Source of the DNA: Caryophanales bacterium UBA1427
GTDB taxonomy: Bacteria > Bacillota_I > Bacilli_A > ML615J-28 > CAG-313
DNA: 64,000 nucleotides
Assembly: GCA_002329485.1 (NCBI GenBank)
Contig: DCTZ01000028.1
Span: 1-64,000, forward strand
Direction: 5' to 3'
A program made the translations under genes and the position numbers. Below are positions 34,988-43,143 of the stretch, piece after piece; positions within the stretch are counted from its first letter, which is position 1; every line of letters starts with the position of its first letter. The notes under the pieces are model-generated. The model saw nothing but the letters and a program-made list of their open reading frames with translations. It was not told the DNA's origin and did not search any database.

Positions 34988-35501
34988 TCCCTTCACTATC
35001 GTAAGTGACTATGGCATAAAAGTTTTCGACTTCCAATTTATGAACGGCTTCGGTGCCCAAATCGGGATACGCAATCACTTCGCTTTTTTTAACCGTTTCC
35101 TGAATTTTCGCTCCCGCTCCGCCGATAGCAGAAAGGTAAACCGCACCGTATTTTTTAAGCTGTTCTTTGTATTCTTTGCTTCTCGGTCCCTTGCCGATCA
35201 TCATTTTCAGACCCCTTTCCATCAGGGCTTCCGAATAAGGGTCCATCCGGTAACTAGAAGTAGGCCCGCAGGAACCAATCGGCTGATCCGGTTTGGCCGG
35301 AGTCGGTCCAACATAATAAATGGCGCTGCCCTGCAATTCGAACGGTAAGGGGCTGCCGTTTTCGATTGCTTCCACCATCCGTTTGTGGGCGGCGTCTCGG
35401 CCCGTATAAATGATGCCGGAAAGATAGACGATATCGCCGGCTTTTAACGATCTGACATCACTGTCCGTCAAAGGGGTTTTTAAATGTCTGGTTTCACTCA
35501 T
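34938..35501 (-). CDS. class I hydro-lyase beta subunit (fumarase/mesaconase C-terminal domain)
   Basis: This 187-residue protein matches the C-terminal half of class I fumarases (Fumerase_C, TtdB-like) and pairs with the alpha subunit encoded nine bases upstream. The motif G-P-T-S-S-Y-R-M-D-P near residue 85 and the early S-G-I-I-Y-T-G-R-D-A-A-H-K-R are family hallmarks. I chose 35501 because of its AGGTGATAAC site. In cells that ferment glutamate through 3-methylaspartate, a class I enzyme of this sort hydrates mesaconate to citramalate. The mutase, methylaspartase and lyase genes in the window make mesaconase the leading candidate over fumarase. Confidence 0.88.
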   Translation of the reverse strand: MSETRHLKTPLTDSDVRSLKAGDIVYLSGIIYTGRDAAHKRMVEAIENGSPLPFELQGSAIYYVGPTPAKPDQPIGSCGPTSSYRMDPYSEALMERGLKMMIGKGPRSKEYKEQLKKYGAVYLSAIGGAGAKIQETVKKSEVIAYPDLGTEAVHKLEVENFYAIVTYDSEGNDLFEKGIATYRKTEK

Positions 35502-35509
35502 GTTATCAC

Positions 35510-36349
35510 CTACAAAACCACGCTCTTGTGACGGGAGGCATGGCATTGAATATTGATTGCAACCGGCAGACTTGCAATGTGGCAAGGATAGGTATTGACC
35601 TTAACCGCCAAAGCGGTAACGGTTCCGCCCAGTCCCATCGGACCGACGCCCAAATCGTTGATTTCCTGCAACAATTCCTGTTCGAGTTTTCGGGCAAGCG
35701 GATCGGTTGCTTCGTCGTCAATTTCCCTAAGGACCGCTTCCTTGGCCAGCATGGCGGCTTTTTCCAAATTGCCGCCGAGACCGATTCCGACAATAATCGG
35801 CGGGCAAGGTTTTCCCCCCGCATTGAAAACCGTATCAAGCACCAATTTTTTGATGCCTTCGATACCGTCGGCCGGAATCAGCATTTTGACAAGGCTCATG
35901 TTTTCGCTTCCTGCGCCTTTAGGGGCGACCGTGATTTTGACCGTTTCGCCCGGTACGATTTTGGTATGAATGACGGCCGGGGTATTGTCTTTGGTGTTGA
36001 CGCGATCCAACGGATGGCGTACCACGGATTTTCTTAAGAAACCGTCGATATAAGCATTTCTTACTCCCTGATTTACGGCTTCGTAGATATCGCCCTCAAA
36101 AACCACCTGCGAACCGATTTCCAAAAAGCAGACAACCATTCCGGTATCCTGGCAAATCGGCACATTGCGTCTAGCCGCAAGCAAATCGTTTTCGATGATT
36201 TGGTCGAGAATGCTTTTGCCGAGCGGGCTTGCTTCTTTTTCTTTAGCTTCTTTCAGTCTTTCGATAACGTTGACCGGAATATTTTCGCAAGCGTCAATCA
36301 GCATGTTTTTAACGGCTTCCGTTACAAGATTTAAGTCCAATAAACGCAT
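35510..36349 (-). CDS. class I hydro-lyase alpha subunit (fumarase/mesaconase, 4Fe-4S)
   Basis: This 279-residue protein is the N-terminal, iron-sulfur half of a two-subunit class I hydro-lyase. Cysteines expected to bind the cluster are in P-I-C-Q-D-T-G (about residue 61), G-K-P-C-P-P (about 183) and near the C-terminus (H-I-A-S / C-H-A-S). The G-S-E-N-M-S-L and G-L-G-G-N segments are also typical. It probably catalyses addition of water to mesaconate or fumarate. A promoter at 36373-36400 may start transcription here. Such enzymes are oxygen-sensitive, which fits an anaerobe. Confidence 0.9.
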   Translation of the reverse strand: MRLLDLNLVTEAVKNMLIDACENIPVNVIERLKEAKEKEASPLGKSILDQIIENDLLAARRNVPICQDTGMVVCFLEIGSQVVFEGDIYEAVNQGVRNAYIDGFLRKSVVRHPLDRVNTKDNTPAVIHTKIVPGETVKITVAPKGAGSENMSLVKMLIPADGIEGIKKLVLDTVFNAGGKPCPPIIVGIGLGGNLEKAAMLAKEAVLREIDDEATDPLARKLEQELLQEINDLGVGPMGLGGTVTALAVKVNTYPCHIASLPVAINIQCHASRHKSVVL

Positions 36350-36372
36350 AAATTAATCATTCCTTTTTTAAA

Positions 36373-36400
36373 ATTATATCATGTTTGGAAAATTCTCAAA
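36373..36400 (-). promoter_or_regulatory. possible internal sigma-A promoter before the hydro-lyase genes
   Basis: On the minus strand TTTGAG, a 16-base spacer and TATAAT lie in a 66-base gap upstream of the alpha-subunit gene. Confidence 0.5.
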
Positions 36401-36415
36401 GGTTTTTAGTTACTT

Positions 36416-36931
36416 TTATTTTTCCGCTAAACCGACTGGTCCTGCTACGGGTGCAGCCGTTTGTACATCTGTTTTTTCTTTGGGATGATATAAAAGATTG
36501 ATAAGTCCTGTGACAATGCTCGCAACGGTGAAGCGGACGATTACCAAGAGCCATCCTATCGCGCCGATCGACGCAAACAGAAGCGTATCTTCGATAATCG
36601 CATGGCAAAGGCAGAGAAACACTCCGACCAAAACGACATCCTTTTTGGTCATTTCCTTGTTGGTATAACTGGCAAGGATGGCCCCCGCGCCGTAGGTTAT
36701 ACCCAAAAGAATGCCGACCAAAAGCGGTGTCGAGGCTTGAGGGGTAATGCCCAAATGCTTGGTGAAATGGAAAAGTACTTTGTTGAGCCAGTCCAAGACT
36801 TTCAAAGCCTTCAAGATTTCCATGACAATCATAATTACCGCGATTATAATCGCTATCTTTAAAAGCATCCAAAAAAGACTTTCTAAAGTCGGCGGAAAAA
36901 AGTCGGTAATGAATTTCATTATTTTGTCCAT
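36416..36931 (-). CDS. nucleoside-recognition (Gate) domain membrane protein, second of a pair
   Basis: This 171-residue membrane protein has four or five helices and the Gate-domain pattern G-I-L-L-G-I-T-Y-G-A-G near residue 80. It pairs with a similar 145-residue protein encoded one base upstream. Adjacent Gate proteins occur as spore maturation proteins SpmA/SpmB and as transporter halves. Sporulation genes are present in the genome, but these two sit between glutamate racemase and the hydro-lyase genes. The C-terminal 20 residues are low-complexity A/P/V/G. Function is open: spore-core dehydration or transport. Confidence 0.68.
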   Translation of the reverse strand: MDKIMKFITDFFPPTLESLFWMLLKIAIIIAVIMIVMEILKALKVLDWLNKVLFHFTKHLGITPQASTPLLVGILLGITYGAGAILASYTNKEMTKKDVVLVGVFLCLCHAIIEDTLLFASIGAIGWLLVIVRFTVASIVTGLINLLYHPKEKTDVQTAAPVAGPVGLAEK

Positions 36932-36932
36932 A

Positions 36933-37370
36933 TCAAGAGACCTTCCACACTAAATTCAGAATAAGGCCGATGAGGGTTGCGGCGAAAATTCTAATTAGGA
37001 TTTGCAAATAACGGGGTATTTTTACACTCTTCAAAATCGAAGTTTCCATGACCAGAGAATGCGAAAAGCAAATCATAAAAGCCAAAGTCGTGATTTGATT
37101 TACGCTCAGACTGACAACAATCGTCTCCAGCACCGCCAGCCCCGCATAGATATTAATTCCGTTGGCAACCAAAAAGACCAAAGCGGTCTCGCCGGGAAGA
37201 CCGAAGATTTTCATGATTCCTTCAAACCAGGAAGCGATGATATCGAGCAGGCCGGAATAATCAAGCAAAGATACCAACAAATAGACCGGAATAATTACTT
37301 TGAAAATTTTCAAAATCAGTTTCCAGGTTTTTAACAAGCCTTCTTTGGTGGCTTTCCATATTAATGTCAT
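36933..37370 (-). CDS. nucleoside-recognition (Gate) domain membrane protein, first of a pair
   Basis: This 145-residue membrane protein has four helices, with an amphipathic start and the segment V-A-N-G-I-N-I-Y-A-G near residue 70 that corresponds to the Gate motif. It is shorter than SpmA or SpmB proteins of Bacillus (about 180-196). The ATG at 37370 has a GAGGAC site. It starts 14 bases after the murI stop. The pair probably acts as a heterodimer, by analogy with SpmA/SpmB. Confidence 0.68.
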   Translation of the reverse strand: MTLIWKATKEGLLKTWKLILKIFKVIIPVYLLVSLLDYSGLLDIIASWFEGIMKIFGLPGETALVFLVANGINIYAGLAVLETIVVSLSVNQITTLAFMICFSHSLVMETSILKSVKIPRYLQILIRIFAATLIGLILNLVWKVS

Positions 37371-37384
37371 AATTTTGTCCTCTT

Positions 37385-38155
37385 TTACAATTCCTGTATC
37401 GGTTGATGCGGGATCGTGAACCATTTGATTTTTGCTTCGAAATCGTTTCTTTTTCCGGTGGTATAGATTTCGACAGAACCTTTCGCAACATTATCTTTAG
37501 ATAATTGTAGCACATTTTCCAAAATAATGCTTGTCGGGTAACCACATTCCACATATGTGACATCGGGCAAAACTTTCTTCATCTGAAATTCCAACAAACC
37601 GAAATGCGTGCAACCGTGGATAACCGTATCGATTCCTTTGTTTTGTAACGGCGCTAGTTTTTCCGTTACGGTTTTCAGGGTCGCTTCGGTATTCATTTCG
37701 TTGCTTTCGATGATATCCACGAATTGGCTTGCGGGGACGGGAAATACTTCCATGCCGTTTTCTTCAAGAATCCTTTGGTATTTGCCGTTTTTGATGGTGG
37801 CATTTGTGGCGAGCACAGCCACTTTTTTGGTTTTTGTCAGCTGGCAGGCCAACCTAGCGGTTGGCTCGATAACACTGATTACCGGAATATCGGTAATGTT
37901 TTGCAAGGACTGTTTGAACAAAGAAGCGGTATTGCAGGCAATAACGATTGCCTTAACCCCCCGGCTTAACAAGTATTTTCCGACGGTAAGCACTCTTTGT
38001 TCGATTTCTTCTTTGGTTTTGGTACCGTACGGACAGTATCCCTGGTCGGCCACATATATAAAGTTTTCGCCCGGATACATTTTTACAAGTTTTTCCAAAA
38101 CCGTCAATCCCCCTACACCCGAATCAAAAACACCGATTGGTTTTTTATCATTCAT
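37385..38155 (-). CDS. murI: glutamate racemase
   Basis: This 256-residue enzyme interconverts L- and D-glutamate without a cofactor. The two catalytic cysteines are C74 (A-C-N-T-A-S) and C182 (H-G-C-T-H-F). The N-terminal I-G-V-F-D-S-G-V-G-G-L and the early Y-C-P-Y-G are canonical. The ATG at 38155 follows AAAGGAG. D-glutamate is needed for peptidoglycan and, in many producers, for poly-gamma-glutamate, whose synthase genes lie five genes downstream. A long inverted repeat (38182-38219) sits directly before its ribosome site. Confidence 0.96.
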   Translation of the reverse strand: MNDKKPIGVFDSGVGGLTVLEKLVKMYPGENFIYVADQGYCPYGTKTKEEIEQRVLTVGKYLLSRGVKAIVIACNTASLFKQSLQNITDIPVISVIEPTARLACQLTKTKKVAVLATNATIKNGKYQRILEENGMEVFPVPASQFVDIIESNEMNTEATLKTVTEKLAPLQNKGIDTVIHGCTHFGLLEFQMKKVLPDVTYVECGYPTSIILENVLQLSKDNVAKGSVEIYTTGKRNDFEAKIKWFTIPHQPIQEL

Positions 38156-38181
38156 AGATATTACTCCTTTAGTGAAAATGC

Positions 38182-38219
38182 CATGCGTAATCCATGTTTT
38201 TGCTTCATGATTACGCATG
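38182..38219. promoter_or_regulatory. long inverted repeat in the murI leader
   Basis: CATGCGTAAT (38182-38191) and its exact complement ATTACGCATG (38210-38219) form a ten-base-pair stem, extended by four more pairs (CATG/CATG) past one bulged base. There is no T run on either side that would make a terminator. It ends about 25 bases before the murI start. A TTGACA lies at its upstream edge, but no -10 stands at the right distance. A regulator operator or an RNA attenuator are both possible. Confidence 0.6.
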
Positions 38220-38255
38220 ACATTGTCAAAGATTTTTAGCTTTTTTTAAGATTTA

Positions 38256-41200
38256 TTAGCTGAGTTTTGAAACGCTTAATCCGCTCGGATTGACAAAGCT
38301 CAGTTGCCAATATGTTCCTGTTCTGGAATTCAATACCGCATAAATCGTACCGGTATAACCAATTTTCGGATTGTTTGTATCCGGTGCGATAAAGGCTTCC
38401 GGAAGGTCAAAGTAAGTTTCCCACCAGCCAACGCCTAAGTTTGCATCGTTGACAGTCTTCTTGAAACTGAATGTCTGGCCTTCGTATTTGGTTCCGTTAT
38501 TATTGACAGCTTCTTTATTGAAGAGGAATTTGTAGTTTACGGAACTTGGTGTGCTGCTTGATCCCCCGAAGTAGAAAGGATCAGATTCGGTTCCTACGAA
38601 TTTGATTAACACGCCGAATTGTGGGTTTTGGGCAAAGGCAATCATATCTTCGTTACTGTCGATAACGATTGCTTTGGAAGTATCCCAGGTTATTTCGTTA
38701 CCGGTCGATACAGTGGAAATTACTGTACTTGCGGTTGCAAGAAGCGATATACGACCAAAGTCTCCAACCGTATAGGTTACATCGACCAAAGTAATTTCGT
38801 CACCGATGGCAAGTTTTCGGCCGTCTTTGTCTTTAAAGTCCGGGTAAGCTGCGCTGTTTGGCGTATTTTCCATTCCGTCGACAAGGATTATGTCTTTGGT
38901 TGTTTTATCCATGAGGATAATACCCCTTAGAGTGCCGGAAGTAGTACCGTCGGATTGGAAACCTACAACTAAGCCCCGAACAGGCATTTCGACTCCCGAG
39001 ACGCCGTTTGCCAAAACTTCGCCGACAGTCAATGGTTCGGCTGGAGGAGGAGCCATTACGGTTACCGTTAAGTCGGTTGAGTATTCTACTCCTTCAAACA
39101 CATATGTAGCCGTTAGGGTTACTTGGGTGTTTGTTGTGACTTTTGCGACAGTCATCGTTTCAATATTGATAATACTTGGGTTGCTTGATGTCCAGGTAAT
39201 CTGAGGAGTGTGACGTGTATTAAGAGGTAAAGTAAACGGTCCTTCTTCAAAGGCATCAGGAACTTTTGCGTCAAGTGCTGCTTCGAATTGTTCCGGAGTA
39301 TAAACTCTGCGGATTGTAGATTCTTCAACCGCTACAATACTCATTTGATAGTATGTTCCGGTCATCGCGCAAACTACCGCGTAGATTTCGCCTTCGCAAG
39401 GAATGGCAGGAATTGTAGTTGATGGTCCGATAAAAGGTTTTTCAATATCGAAGATATCAAACCACCAATTGGCGCCTGCATTCGGAATATTTACATCGGT
39501 TTTGAAAGAGAAGATTAAACCATTATATTTGGTTCCGTTGTTGTCGGTTGCTAATTTCAAGAATACTTTAACATTGAATGGAGCAGAATTTGAAGAACCT
39601 CCAATGTAAACCGGAGTTTCTTTTGTTCCGACAAACTTGATAAGTTTTCCGTATTGTAAGTTGTCGGCTAAAGATTGCAAGTCATCGGTAGAATCAATAA
39701 CAAGAGCATTTTCAAAGTCAAAGTGAATTTCTCCGACCGTGCTTTCATAGTGAACACTGGATCCGACGATATTCAAATCAATGTGTTTTCTGCCGGTTTG
39801 AGGAGCACCTGATGAACCTATTCCTGCAGCATTATGTAAGTACTTACCCACAAGAATTATTTCATCGCCGATGGCAAGGGCATGGCCTTGGCTGTCCAAA
39901 TATGCACCGTAGGCACTGCCCGGATACATATTTTTCATACCGTTGACCAGAAGCATTTCGCCGGTTTCGTTATCGATTAAAATTATTCCGTCAGTTACCG
40001 CACTATTATTTCCGTCCGAAGAATAACCGGCGATTACGCCTTTGACTTTAACGATGTCGCCGTCGTTCATGGTTGCCAATACTTGCGAAACGGTTAAAAC
40101 GACTTGGGCGCGAACCACGACTTTGTAAGTGCTTTGATATTCGACGCCGTCATAGGTGTAGGTAGCGGTTAATGTTACTTCGGTGTTTTCTTCGACTGGA
40201 TAAACTGTTCCGGTGACTGGATCAACAACTTCCGGATGTGAAGAAGTCCAAACGACATCACCGGTTACTAATTCGTGAGTAGTCGGAAGGACAATTGCTC
40301 CTTCTTCGATACTATCCGGAATGTTTTGACCGAGTTCGTTCTCAATGGTCAATTGTTTGGAGAATTGCCAGCAACCCCAATCAGGAATAACGAATGCCAA
40401 ATAAGAATCGGAAACATACATGGCATATGCGTAAATTGTTCCTTGCAATTGGATGGCCGGTTGGTTGACAAACGGAATGTCAAAAACCTTGTACCAATTT
40501 TCGGAACCCAAACTTTCGTTTTGGGCGGCAATCAAGAAAGCGTAGTTGATTCTTGATCCGACCGGTCCGTGACCTGCATTCGGGCTTGTTTCGTCATATC
40601 CCAAACGTACCCAGTTGGTATCGGCAGGAGTTGAGGAAGTCGAGAAATTAACGAATGGATTTTCGAATTTGACAAGTTTGTTGAGATGAGGATAAATATC
40701 TTCTCCGAACGCTTCGTAGCTTTCCGCATCCTTCAAAACAAAGGCATTTTCGAAATCGTGTTCGCATTCGTTACCAGAAGACAGTACTTCCATCTTGGTT
40801 ACGTTCATAATAGTAGGACGTCCGGTCAAACGATATTTGCCGGTTACAACGATTTCGTCGCCGAGGTGGATGGCTTTGAATTCATCACTCGAATTGAGGA
40901 TGCCTTCGCCGCTGTTGCCGAAGTCAACCGAACAGGTTTCCTTGGTTTCCGGATCCTGAAGGATGAACGAACGAAGCGATAAAGATTGGTTCCTTGCGAT
41001 AGCCACGACAACACCGCGAACAATAACAGTGCTCATATTGACTTCTGGGGTATTTTGGTTGAGGTCGGTTACCGTTCTTTCGGTGATGGCTTTCGAAGTA
41101 ATGACATAATCAACGGTCCGTGATTCGGTGCCGTCGGAAATGGTGACTTTAAGAGTTACTTCTTGGTCGGTTTCGCTTAAAGTAACCGTAACCTGGCCGT

Positions 41201-42033
41201 TTTGATTGATTGTCACATAATCGTTAGGAACTACTTCCCAGGAATAAGTGATGAAACTGTTGAGCGAATGTCTGGTAGGAAGTTCCAAAGCGCCGAAGAT
41301 TTCTCTCGGAACTCTGGCTTCGATGTCTTGCAATGCTTTTTCGACCACTTCATCAAACGAAAGCGGAGTTTCCGTTATTGACGAAGCTGTTCCCGCAAAC
41401 GATACTTGCCATTCGTTTTCCGAAACGCTGTAGTTATGAAGAATGACCGGCAAAGTAACGCGTTTGTCAAGGAAACTTTGCAATACCGAAACATTGGATT
41501 GATCGTAAACTAAAATGGCATTTCCGTCATCGTCGGTCAAAGTGTACATGTTGGCGGTATTCTTTCCGACAGTTGCCACAAGTTCAACGTAGGCGCCGTA
41601 AACACCGGTTCTTTGGGTTTTGTCTTTCGATTTGATTGCGGTTACGGTGCTGGCGGATTTGGTAATTGGGAGGGAATTGCTTTTGCTTGCGACTTTAACT
41701 TCTTTAACGTTTTTGATTTGAGGGAAGTTTGCAATATAGCTGAATTGCGCTTCGAGTTGGACTTTATCGCCAACTTCGACATTCGGTGTCCAGGAACTAC
41801 CCATGACAACAAAGACACGTCCGAGTTCGGAATCCGCGATATAGAACCCGTTCTTGATTACGCCGTAAACAACGCCTTCGACTTTAACGTCTTGGTTGTT
41901 GGTTGCTTCCTGCAAGACGGGTGGCAATGGCCGTTGGAGTGAACGGTTCCGGTTTCGGATCTTTTTTACAGCTCCAAAGACTGACAGCTACTACCAATAC
42001 AAAGATTGATAATAATTAACGTTTGATTTTCAT
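38256..42033 (-). pseudogene. large modular OB/Ig-like lipoprotein with a disrupted start
   Basis: An uninterrupted frame of about 1220 codons (41927-38256) has no proper start. Just upstream, a GGAGG site and ATG at 42033 open a lipoprotein signal (core L-L-S-I-F-V-L-V-V-A-V, then S-C-K-K), but codon 6 is TAA, and the frame must slip by one base near 41930 to join the main body. Restoring both gives a normal lipoprotein. The body holds at least four OB-fold-like repeats, each with a G-V/I-V ... G-D-E-I-x-L-V-G-K-Y pattern, alternating with Ig-like segments (V-T-L-T-A-T-Y), in a YhcR-like style, plus W-rich carbohydrate-binding-like blocks. No catalytic domain is evident. Either it is a recent pseudogene, or these are sequencing or assembly errors. 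Confidence 0.75.
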
Positions 42034-42079
42034 TTTTCCTCCTTTTAATTATTCATTACCATGCAAATCGGATAGCATG

Positions 42080-42895
42080 TTAATTCCAGATTTTTTGAAA
42101 AAAGATATTGAGCAAATCATTTTGTTGTTTCATCCGTTTGGCTAAACCGAGTTGTCGGTTAGTTTCAAAAGTAAACGTAATGGCATCATAGGTTTTGCCA
42201 AAGTAATGATTAAAGCTTCCTTCCGGAGGATTGGCATCGGTGATAAACGGTGTATCGGACGGATCCAAAGTATCGTTGAAATCTTCAACCATTTCTAGGG
42301 CCAACATGGCGCCTTTTTTGTTGCCGTAGATGATTTCGTCACCGAGCAAAGGGCTTGGATCGGAATAACTTCTTTTTGATTCATGCAAATCGATTAAATA
42401 AGTCGGAGAAAATTCCGTAACTACCTCTACGATGGCGTAAGCTATCCGTTCCGTGACGGTACCGTCGGCTTTACCCGGGAATTCCCGGTTAAGGTCGGTA
42501 TATTTGACGTTGTTGTACATACCGTTGTTGGTGCTTCCCGGATAACGCTGTTCCAACTGGGTGGCAAGGATATTGGCCCGCGGAATAATCATGATTTCAC
42601 CTTTGAAGTCCTTGCGTTCCACCAAGGCATCGGCTACCATCCAGCCGGCGATTTCGTCGCCGTGTATTCCGCCGACGATAACGACTTTCGGACCAGGAAG
42701 ATTGCTCTTGAAGTAATATACTTCGGTTTCGTATATGGTACCGGTCAAAATCTTTTTGCTGGTTCTTTCAACAATGTTTTCGGGGTCAGGTTCTTGTTGT
42801 TCTTTACATGCCGCTAAGGTCGAAGCAAAGATGACAATGCCGATTAATAGGCACAGCCTTTTAAAGAGCCTTGTAAAGAAACCTTGCTTTGTCAT
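42080..42895 (-). CDS. lipoprotein zinc carboxypeptidase-like (M14 / AstE-AspA-type) enzyme
   Basis: This 271-residue protein has a signal sequence with the lipobox L-A-A-C (cysteine about residue 30), so it is lipid-anchored outside. The zinc site of the M14/succinylglutamate desuccinylase-aspartoacylase fold is visible as G-G-I-H-G-D-E (H and E ligands) and the second histidine in D-L-H-E-S. The final E in T-F-E-T-N is a plausible catalytic glutamate. It should release an acyl or C-terminal amino-acid group from an extracellular substrate. It stands between two lipoprotein genes. Cleavage of glutamyl bonds is conceivable given the neighbourhood but is unsupported. Confidence 0.82.
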   Translation of the reverse strand: MTKQGFFTRLFKRLCLLIGIVIFASTLAACKEQQEPDPENIVERTSKKILTGTIYETEVYYFKSNLPGPKVVIVGGIHGDEIAGWMVADALVERKDFKGEIMIIPRANILATQLEQRYPGSTNNGMYNNVKYTDLNREFPGKADGTVTERIAYAIVEVVTEFSPTYLIDLHESKRSYSDPSPLLGDEIIYGNKKGAMLALEMVEDFNDTLDPSDTPFITDANPPEGSFNHYFGKTYDAITFTFETNRQLGLAKRMKQQNDLLNIFFQKIWN

Positions 42896-42906
42896 AGAAA
42901 ATCATC

Positions 42907-43119
42907 TTATTCGAATAATTTTGCGAAAGCAGGAACCATTTTGGTTGCTTTGGAGAATAAATACAACGGGATGTTGTTGTTTTTGCTGAAGTTGGTAAAG
43001 AGGTTGTCCTGATCGCCGCCCTTATCGTCGCCGCCTTTTTTACAGCCGACAATTGTGAAAGCAAGCAAAAGAAGCAAAATGACAAAAAATAGTTTACTTT
43101 TCTTTAAGCTTAAGTTCAT
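42907..43119 (-). CDS. very small lipoprotein, function unknown
   Basis: The product is 70 residues. A basic start, a hydrophobic core and a lipobox I-V-G-C (about residue 26) are followed by a short G/D/K linker and about 30 residues with no known motif. An AAAGGAG site precedes the ATG. It is 11 bases from the next lipoprotein gene and 24 bases from citXG, so it may be transcribed with them. It could be a truncated paralogue, since its signal resembles that of neighbouring lipoproteins. Confidence 0.65.
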   Translation of the reverse strand: MNLSLKKSKLFFVILLLLLAFTIVGCKKGGDDKGGDQDNLFTNFSKNNNIPLYLFSKATKMVPAFAKLFE

Positions 43120-43143
43120 GTTTTACTCCTTTACAATTATTTC

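Noticed and set aside
38220..38240. TTGACA near 38229 as the murI promoter
   Set aside because: No -10-like sequence stands 16-18 bases downstream; that space is filled by the inverted repeat.
41927..42033. Use of an alternative genetic code to explain TAA inside the lipoprotein signal
   Set aside because: TAA ends many other genes here, and a frameshift follows within 110 bases, so recoding alone cannot restore the frame.
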